Part shown: one piece after another, positions 44,320 through 49,504 of the stretch | Layout of the letters: each line of letters begins with the position of its first letter | How positions within the stretch are numbered: the stretch's first letter is position 1 | NCBI GenBank assembly: GCA_947487955.1 | Contig: CANKYV010000010.1 | Location: 1 to 49,504 of the forward strand | DNA: 49,504 nt | DNA from: Alphaproteobacteria bacterium | GTDB lineage: Bacteria > Pseudomonadota > Alphaproteobacteria > Paracaedibacterales > CAITNM01 | Reading direction: 5' to 3' | Translations under genes and position numbers: made by a program | The notes under the pieces: generated by a model | What the model was told of the DNA's origin: nothing | What the model saw: the letters and a program-made list of their open reading frames with translations, nothing else | Databases searched by the model: none

Positions 44320-44335
44320 GGCTTCGCAATAACGA
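44320..44335 (-). repeat. Fragment of dispersed palindromic element
   Basis: Minus-strand TCGTTATTGCGAAGCC matches one half of the element at 41845-41881. The rest of this spacer up to 44430 holds further inverted-repeat-like sequence (CTGCAAAGCAGG) that I cannot assign. Confidence 0.45.
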
Positions 44336-44441
44336 GAGAAGTACCATATCTCGAGTCTGCCATGAGACCGAGGAGTGTAACACATCGTCATGCCTTAAGC
44401 CTGCAAAGCAGGTGCGGATCCAGTGGGTATCATCATTTTAT

Positions 44442-45131
44442 TTATTTTCTTTTCGAACTACCACATCCAAAGCAGCCACCACCTCCAGCAACATTCACAC
44501 TTATAGTTTCAAGGTGTACGTTTTTCACGACCTCATGAGCTCTTTGATAACCGGTAAACAAAGCCGTAGAAATCATTGGTGCTGCCGTATCAGCTCCTAA
44601 TACTGCTAGCTGTGTAATATCTTCTTCAGCATTCATGGCTTTTAATAAGGCAGGAATAACAACATTTATGGATTGTGTTACAAAAAGATTACAAGAATCT
44701 TGGCTAGCAAAAACTGTTGTTACAGTGGTTGTACCTAGTTTTATAGCTCCATTAATTTTCTCAAAAGCTTCATATACTGCATTTGTATTTGAAGAAGTAT
44801 GAGTATTTAAAAATTCACTTACTTTGCCTAGGCTAGCTGGTTTTGCACGAGATTCAGCAGCAATACCTTCACACAATAGATACAAAACGTGTGGTACTGA
44901 TAAAGAATCAGAGCCAGCAGCAAGAGTTAAAACAAGTTTGCTAGCAGAGAAAGCCTCTTTTTGTGGATTGGAAAAATCAAGCACGCAGGATGCAAAGGGT
45001 AATTTAGCAGTTGGCATATTTGCTGTAATTTCTCCTTCTATACTTATTAGTGCGGCTTCCGCTCCAAACATTTGCGTCGTATTAAAGCAAACAAACGCTA
45101 GCACGGAAGCTTTTATTAAAAATTTTCTCAT
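44442..45131 (-). CDS. Secreted protein with Gly-Cys C-terminus, unknown
   Basis: The protein has 229 residues. Signal peptide: MRKFLIKASVLAFVCFNTTQMFGA. The mature part is helical with no recognised domain (LSVPHVLYLLCEGIAAESR, AVYEAFEKINGAIKLG). The last residues are VNVAGGGGCFGCGSSKRK, a Gly/Cys stretch followed by basic residues. It could bind a metal or be lipid-modified in a eukaryotic host, both speculative. The gene sits alone between anmK and ftsZ. Confidence 0.6.
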   Translation of the reverse strand: MRKFLIKASVLAFVCFNTTQMFGAEAALISIEGEITANMPTAKLPFASCVLDFSNPQKEAFSASKLVLTLAAGSDSLSVPHVLYLLCEGIAAESRAKPASLGKVSEFLNTHTSSNTNAVYEAFEKINGAIKLGTTTVTTVFASQDSCNLFVTQSINVVIPALLKAMNAEEDITQLAVLGADTAAPMISTALFTGYQRAHEVVKNVHLETISVNVAGGGGCFGCGSSKRK

Positions 45132-45240
45132 ATACTCTCCATTTAAAAGGGTTGAATAGAAGCGATTAAACCACCTCTACTAAAAGTCTACGAGGGTTTT
45201 GTGAAGATTGTAAACAGTAATAATACAATTAACGCATAAT

Positions 45241-45270
45241 AAAAAAACCTGCCTTAAGGCAGGTTTTTAT
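45241..45270. terminator. Bidirectional terminator downstream of ftsZ
   Basis: AAACCTGCCTT (45245-45255) is followed directly by its reverse complement, with A and T runs on the two flanks. It lies 17 bases past the ftsZ stop. Confidence 0.85.
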
Positions 45271-45286
45271 CTGAAACTAAACAGTA

Positions 45287-46750
45287 CTAACCACCCCTAC
45301 GCAAAAACGCCGGAATGTCAATTAAATCATCTTTTTTCTGATTTGCTGATTGCGGAAAATTTGTCTCTATTATTGGTCCAGTCTGTGACGTTTTTCGGCT
45401 TACGCCTGTGAAACGCTCAAAAAGGCTAGGGCCTTTCTTTTTCTCAGCTGGCTGTTCTGCTGGTTGTGTGGACTCAGCAAAATTAAGTTCTTCAGTAATT
45501 GGCTCTTCAGATGACCCAATAAAATTCTCATTCATATCGTTAATTTCTTCAAGCTCTTCACCAGTTTGAATTTGCTCTTCAGAAGTCGCCACAGTTTCAC
45601 GAATTGTCTCTGCAAAACTTGTTGTTGGGCTTTGAGTAGCCGATTGATTAAATCCTGAGAACGAAGAAAAGATATTATTGTTCGTAACTGGTCTTGTAAC
45701 GCCCAAGTTATCATTAGATTGAGTTGTTGTTGTGACAGTAGCAGTAGAGCGATGCTGTTGAGCATAACTTCCTGCTGTAATTGCGCCAATTCCTGTTGCA
45801 ACAACAGATACACGCATACGACCATTTAAACGCTCATCAAATGTCGAGCCAAAAATAATGTTAGCTTCCGCATCAACATCTTCACGAATTCGGTTTGCTG
45901 CTTCGTCAACCTCATACAGTGTCATGTCATAACCACCAGTAATATTAATCAAAACACCACGTGCGCCTTTCATTGATACATCATCCAAAAGTGGATTAGA
46001 AATTGCTGCTTCTGCTGCGTCTAAAGCACGACGCTCACCTTCAGCTTCGCCTGTACCCATCATTGCTTTGCCCATCTCTGCCATTACAGCACGAATATCT
46101 GCAAAGTCCAGATTAATAAGACCTGGCATAATCATTAAGTCAGTTACGCCACGCACACCTGAATAAAGAACATCATCTGCCATTTTAAACGCATCAGCAA
46201 AAGTTGTACGTTCATTAGCTAGGCGGAATAAATTTTGATTTGGGATAATTATTAATGTGTCAACATATTGCTGAAGTTCATCAGTTGCACCTTCAGCAGT
46301 GCGCGAACGATGAGCACCTTCAAAATTAAAGGGTTTTGTTACAACGCCAACTGTTAAAATGCCCATTTCTCTAGCAGCGCGTGCAATAACAGGGGCAGCA
46401 CCGCTACCCGTTCCTCCACCCATACCAGCTGTAATGAACAGCATATTACTGCCCTTAATAAGATCCAAAATTTCTTCAATTGATTCTTCAGCTGACGCTC
46501 TACCTACATCAGGTTTTGAACCAGCCCCAAGACCTTGTGTTACACTAAGCCCAAGTTGAATGCGTCTTTCTTTTGGAACAAGCGACTGAGTAAGCGCTTG
46601 TGCATCCGTATTTGCAATTAAAAACTCAACTCCTTCAAGTTTAGCTCTGATCATGTTGTTTACAGCATTTCCGCCGGCCCCACCAACACCGATCACGCTA
46701 ATACGAGGGCGTAATTCTAATTCATCTTGGACTAAATTTGTTTTTGGCAT
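45287..46750 (-). CDS. ftsZ: Cell division protein FtsZ
   Basis: The protein has 487 residues. [13 protein letters not shown] is the N-terminal nucleotide loop and [15 protein letters not shown] the tubulin signature. The T7 loop [11 protein letters not shown] contributes catalytic Asp. After residue ~330 comes a long, Ser/Thr/Glu-rich linker, and the conserved C-terminal peptide is [14 protein letters not shown]. FtsZ forms the division ring. The long linker is typical of alphaproteobacteria. ftsQ and ftsA are not next to it. Confidence 0.97.
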   Translation of the reverse strand: MPKTNLVQDELELRPRISVIGVGGAGGNAVNNMIRAKLEGVEFLIANTDAQALTQSLVPKERRIQLGLSVTQGLGAGSKPDVGRASAEESIEEILDLIKGSNMLFITAGMGGGTGSGAAPVIARAAREMGILTVGVVTKPFNFEGAHRSRTAEGATDELQQYVDTLIIIPNQNLFRLANERTTFADAFKMADDVLYSGVRGVTDLMIMPGLINLDFADIRAVMAEMGKAMMGTGEAEGERRALDAAEAAISNPLLDDVSMKGARGVLINITGGYDMTLYEVDEAANRIREDVDAEANIIFGSTFDERLNGRMRVSVVATGIGAITAGSYAQQHRSTATVTTTTQSNDNLGVTRPVTNNNIFSSFSGFNQSATQSPTTSFAETIRETVATSEEQIQTGEELEEINDMNENFIGSSEEPITEELNFAESTQPAEQPAEKKKGPSLFERFTGVSRKTSQTGPIIETNFPQSANQKKDDLIDIPAFLRRGG

Positions 46751-47053
46751 ATCTAAGCAGTTTCATTGACGACTACTTATAGTGTACATTGTCTTACAAT
46801 TTCTACCAAGGGTGTTTTTTGAAAGAAGTCCAAATTTTTTTCATAAAAATACAAAAAAAGGAAATTTAAAAACCATTAAGCAGAAATAAAAAACAAAAAT
46901 ACACTCTTTCTATCTTTTGGTTTTTTACATTTTATTTTTAGAATTCGTTTGCAGAGTAATCATAATCACACAGTTACACACTTAAAGAGTAAACACTTTT
47001 TTAATAATTGCTCATGTATAGTGTTTATTAAGTATATTTGCTGAATTTATTTG
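46751..47053. other. 303-base AT-rich intergenic region
   Basis: This is the divergent spacer between ftsZ and the histone-like gene. It is AT-rich. I see no ORF or RNA. A weak -10 (TATAGT at 47017-47022, preceded by TG) could serve the histone-like gene, but no matching -35 is clear. Confidence 0.5.
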
Positions 47054-48004
47054 ATGGTAGTGCTTTTTTGCTTTTTCTTAGGATTTCTTTGCTTTGTAAG
47101 TGAAATGCATGCAGCAGATAATAGTGGTGACAATACAGAAGATAGTGCTGATGCACCGGTAGATGCTGGCGATGGTGATGCCCCAGCAGATAGTGGCGGT
47201 GATGATACCCCAGCAGATAGTGGCGGTGATGATACCCCAGCAGATAGTGGCGATGGTGATACCCCAGCAGATAGTGGTGATGGTGATGTCCCAGCAGATA
47301 GTGGCGATGGTGATACCCCAGCAGATAGTGGCGGTGATGATGCCCCAGCAGATAGTGGCGGTGATGATGCACCAGTAGGTGATAGCCCACCTGCTGCGGA
47401 TGCTGGCGACTCACCAAAAGCAGATTCTAAAGCTGATAAGAAAGCAAAAAAGAAGGCAGATAAGAAAGCAAAAGCAGATTCCAAAGCTGATAAGAAAGCA
47501 AAAAAGAAGGCAAACAAGAAAGCAAAGGCAGAAGCTGCAAAAAATAAAAAAGCTACTGCTGGTTTGCAAAAAGTGCTGCAAAAACTTCAGGACGCAACAA
47601 AAAATGCAAATAAAGCAGCTAATGCAGCAGGAGTAGCAGCTAAAAAAGCAAACTCTATAAAAGACCCGGCAGCTGCAAAAAAGGAACTTTCTGTTATTAA
47701 AAAAGCTGCTAGTGAAGCTAAAAAGGCTGCTAAAGCATTAGACAAAAATATTAAAACGGCCAAAAAATCTGCTGGGCATAAAGCAGAGGCTGCAGCGCCA
47801 GAAGAAGCAAAAAAAGTAAAGGATGCTTTGGCAAAAGCTTTGAAGGCCAAAACTCAGGCGGAAGCATCAGCGAAAAAAGCTGAAGCTGCAGAAAAGAAAT
47901 TAAAAGTAGTTTCTAAGAAAAAGTCTCAGAGTAAAAGCAAAAAAAATGGTAAACAAGCAAAAACGGGTAAACAAAGCGGAAGCAAAAAGCCAAGTAAAAA
48001 ATAA
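47054..48004 (+). CDS. Secreted acidic-repeat/histone H1-like protein
   Basis: The start is the ATG at 47054 (a TTG precedes it), giving 316 residues. Signal peptide: MVVLFCFFLGFLCFVSEMHA. An acidic domain of seven 9-residue repeats, DTPADSGGD and close variants (47177-47365), is followed by a duplicated Lys-rich block (SKADKKAKKKADKKAK, 47420-47527). A Lys/Ala-rich helical tail with AKAL, AAKK and KKSQSKSKKNGK patterns follows. The basic half resembles eukaryotic histone H1 tails and bacterial H1-like proteins; the acidic half may neutralise or bind cations. Histone-like proteins normally work in the cytoplasm, so the signal peptide is the odd part. It may act outside the cell or in a host. 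Confidence 0.72.
   Translation: MVVLFCFFLGFLCFVSEMHAADNSGDNTEDSADAPVDAGDGDAPADSGGDDTPADSGGDDTPADSGDGDTPADSGDGDVPADSGDGDTPADSGGDDAPADSGGDDAPVGDSPPAADAGDSPKADSKADKKAKKKADKKAKADSKADKKAKKKANKKAKAEAAKNKKATAGLQKVLQKLQDATKNANKAANAAGVAAKKANSIKDPAAAKKELSVIKKAASEAKKAAKALDKNIKTAKKSAGHKAEAAAPEEAKKVKDALAKALKAKTQAEASAKKAEAAEKKLKVVSKKKSQSKSKKNGKQAKTGKQSGSKKPSKK
47177..47365 (+). repeat. Seven 27-bp coding repeats (acidic)
   Basis: The unit encodes DTPADSGGD with T/A/V and GGD/GDG variants. Copies are almost identical at the DNA level, so the number may vary by slippage. Confidence 0.93.
47420..47527 (+). repeat. Two 54-bp coding repeats (Lys-rich)
   Basis: Units starting GCAGATT at 47420 and 47474 differ at only a few bases. 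Each encodes a Lys/Ala block with KKAKKK. Confidence 0.9.
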
Positions 48005-48045
48005 TCTAAAGCTTCTCAAGACTTTGTTAATGTGTGTTATAAAGA

Positions 48046-48069
48046 GCCAAGTTATGACTTGGCCTTTTT
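48046..48069 (+). terminator. Intrinsic terminator after the histone-like gene
   Basis: GCCAAG (48046-48051) pairs with CTTGGC (48058-48063) around a six-base loop, followed by C then five T. It overlaps the last codons of the convergent symporter gene. Confidence 0.75.
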
Positions 48070-49242
48070 ATTAACAATTAGGGTAACACAAGCATCTGAC
48101 CAAATGTTAATAGCGCTTTCTAACATATCAAGCAGGGCATAAAAGGGAAGAATTACTCCCATCATTGTAATAGGAACTCCCATAGCCGTAAGAAGTGCGC
48201 AACTTAGAAAGAAACATCCCATGGGAACGCCTGCATTACCAATTGCTGCAATACTTGCCATGAAAATCCATAAAATGCGCTCAAAAAATGTAAAGTGCAC
48301 ACCATAATTTTCAGCAACAAATAAGACCGTAATTAATATAAAGGCCGCACATGCATTCATATTTATGCTAGTGCAAAGTGGAAAACTAAATTGACTGATC
48401 TTATTACTTACTCCGCAACGATGGCTGCACTGCATTGCTAAAGGCATAGCTGCTGCTGATGACTTTGAAAAAAATGCTAAAGATAGGGCAGGGAGCATCG
48501 TCTTAAATGCTTGCATGGGGTGAATACCATTCTTTTTAAGCATTATTGGTAAAGTAATGCCGGCTTGAATAAGATTTGCCGCAACAATAATTGCTAAATA
48601 GGAAGCAAGCTCCCCTATTTTTAGTCCTCTTTGAACTTCTTGTGTAAATTCCACAAGGAAAGCCCATACAGCAAAAGGCATTAACGTGGTAATCCATCTG
48701 ATAATAACCATAATTGCAGAAAAAAGACTGTCAAAAAGACTATGTAAGGAATCACGTTTTTCAGTTGGCAATTGTATCACAGCAAGGCTTAAAACTATGG
48801 TGATGAACATCACACCCATAACATTATGTTCTAAAAAAGGTTGCAACAAATTGCTTGGAAAAATATTTAATAAAGCGCTTAAATACGTTGCGTCTTTTAT
48901 TCCGGACATATCGTGATTAGCTGCTACTTGAATTGCTGCCTCTGGCTCAACAACGACATATAGTATCCAAGCGGTTATAGCAGATAACAATGTTGTAATT
49001 ATGGTATAGCGAATGACATGCTGACCAAGATTCTTGATTTCAGACCATTTTCCCATACCAGTTAAAGTAGCAAGCAGTGAAAAACTAATAATAGGAAGGC
49101 TTACTAATTTTAAAAGGCGCATAAAAATATCGCTTAGTATGCGCGCAAATTCTAGTATGGCGGGCTGTTTTGAAACGCCAACCACTATACCAAGAAATAC
49201 CATGAATAGTAAGAATTTGAAAGAACGTATTACTTGTATCAT
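48052..49242 (-). CDS. Dicarboxylate/amino acid:cation symporter (DAACS family)
   Basis: The protein has 396 residues with about eight TM segments and two re-entrant loops. The start FMRLLKLVSLPIISFSLLATL corresponds to the family N-terminal signature (FLRLIKMIVVPLVFSSL type). FFSKSSAAAMPLAMQC is the SSS-type hairpin HP1, and ICTSINMNACAAF-like sequence (PLCTSINMNACAAFILI) is the TM7 NMDGT region, read here as NMNAC. Such symporters import C4-dicarboxylates, glutamate or serine with sodium or protons. The altered NMDGT motif makes cation coupling and substrate uncertain. Confidence 0.85.
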   Translation of the reverse strand: MIQVIRSFKFLLFMVFLGIVVGVSKQPAILEFARILSDIFMRLLKLVSLPIISFSLLATLTGMGKWSEIKNLGQHVIRYTIITTLLSAITAWILYVVVEPEAAIQVAANHDMSGIKDATYLSALLNIFPSNLLQPFLEHNVMGVMFITIVLSLAVIQLPTEKRDSLHSLFDSLFSAIMVIIRWITTLMPFAVWAFLVEFTQEVQRGLKIGELASYLAIIVAANLIQAGITLPIMLKKNGIHPMQAFKTMLPALSLAFFSKSSAAAMPLAMQCSHRCGVSNKISQFSFPLCTSINMNACAAFILITVLFVAENYGVHFTFFERILWIFMASIAAIGNAGVPMGCFFLSCALLTAMGVPITMMGVILPFYALLDMLESAINIWSDACVTLIVNKKAKS

Positions 49243-49368
49243 AAACTAAATTTGCAGCATATCTTCGTGTATCTTAAGCGCAGTCTAGCGAATTCACCGT
49301 GCTTTGGCAAAATCGCATATTTTGCCTAGACAAGGTGCTCTATTTCGGTATATAAACATCTTTATGTT

Positions 49369-49444
49369 GCCCAGATAGCTCAGTTGGTAGAGCAAGGGAT
49401 TGAAAATCCCTGTGTCGCTGGTTCGATTCCGGCTCTGGGCACCA
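49369..49444 (+). tRNA. tRNA-Phe (anticodon GAA)
   Basis: The acceptor strands GCCCAGA and TCTGGGC pair, the D-arm is GCTCAGTTGGTAGAGC, and the T-arm contains GGTTCGATTCC. The anticodon stem AGGGA/TCCCT encloses TTGAAAA, giving GAA. CCA is encoded. Length 76. Confidence 0.96.
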
Positions 49445-49504
49445 TTTTTTTATCTTATCCCTAAAAAAATTTACTTTTTGTTAATTTTTTTGTTGAAATT
49501 TTTT

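Noticed and set aside
44336-44441. Small RNA gene in the spacer between anmK and the secreted protein gene
   Set aside because: The sequence resembles repeat remnants with short inverted repeats. No promoter or terminator pair was found.
47177-47365. CRISPR-like array of 27-bp units
   Set aside because: Units are in frame, contiguous without spacers and code for an acidic peptide repeat. No cas genes are present.
47047-47517. Minus-strand frame with Phe/Ala/Ser/Pro-rich repeats opposite the histone-like gene
   Set aside because: It is the complement of the 27-bp and Lys-rich repeats. Open frames on both strands follow from the repeat composition; the plus frame has the signal peptide and terminator.

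Overview
This window appears to be chromosomal DNA from a low-GC alphaproteobacterium, most likely an intracellular (amoeba- or protist-associated, Holosporales/Rickettsiales-like) bacterium. Evidence for Alphaproteobacteria: a circularly permuted two-piece tmRNA gene with an alpha-type sspB beside it, a DUF2948 protein, the short form of ProS, a membrane-anchored cytochrome c, a ccmC-D-E cluster and alphaproteobacterial-type RpsU and FtsZ. Evidence for an intracellular lifestyle is indirect: an unusually large number of small secreted proteins, several with eukaryote-like domains. The genus cannot be fixed from sequence alone.

Layout. 1-3.4 kb: end of an ABC permease gene, a signal-peptide-bearing protein with three Myb/SANT repeats, and two tandem signal-peptide-bearing response-regulator receiver proteins. 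3.4-5.6 kb: groES-groEL behind a perfect CIRCE operator. 5.6-12.1 kb: a minus-strand operon for a lipoprotein adaptor, an RND pump, a small membrane protein, a GMC-type flavoprotein and an SDR epimerase. 12.1-13 kb: cspA and rpsU. 13.2-18.6 kb: ftsH-dnaG-rpoD. 18.7-25.6 kb: proS plus a run of secreted proteins of unknown function, a DsbA-like protein lacking CxxC, a hydrolase and a tandem-repeat protein. 25.7-28.5 kb: tolB-hydrolase-cytochrome c. 28.5-34.3 kb: a sugar-nucleotide dehydratase, two secreted proteins, DUF2948, thyX and a transporter. 34.2-36.5 kb: kdsB, a mini-ORF, ccmC-D-E and tRNA-Arg. 36.5-41.2 kb: a secreted protein with a HicA-like C-terminus, a Fe-S oxidoreductase and hrcA-grpE. 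41.3-44.3 kb: a gene carrying a palindromic repeat in frame, a DUF952 lipoprotein, tmRNA, sspB and anmK. 44.4-49.5 kb: a secreted protein, ftsZ, a secreted histone H1-like repeat protein, a dicarboxylate-type symporter and tRNA-Phe.

Working together. Housekeeping genes for protein quality control (groESL, hrcA-grpE, ftsH, tmRNA, sspB), replication and transcription (dnaG, rpoD), envelope work (tolB, kdsB, anmK, ftsZ, the RND pump) and respiration (ccm genes, cytochrome c) are interleaved with about fourteen signal-peptide proteins lacking clear bacterial roles. The most striking are the exported Myb protein, the two exported receiver domains and the exported Lys/Ala-rich histone-like protein. 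Together they look like a set of candidate host-directed effectors. That reading is inference: the sequence shows signal peptides and domains, not delivery into a host.
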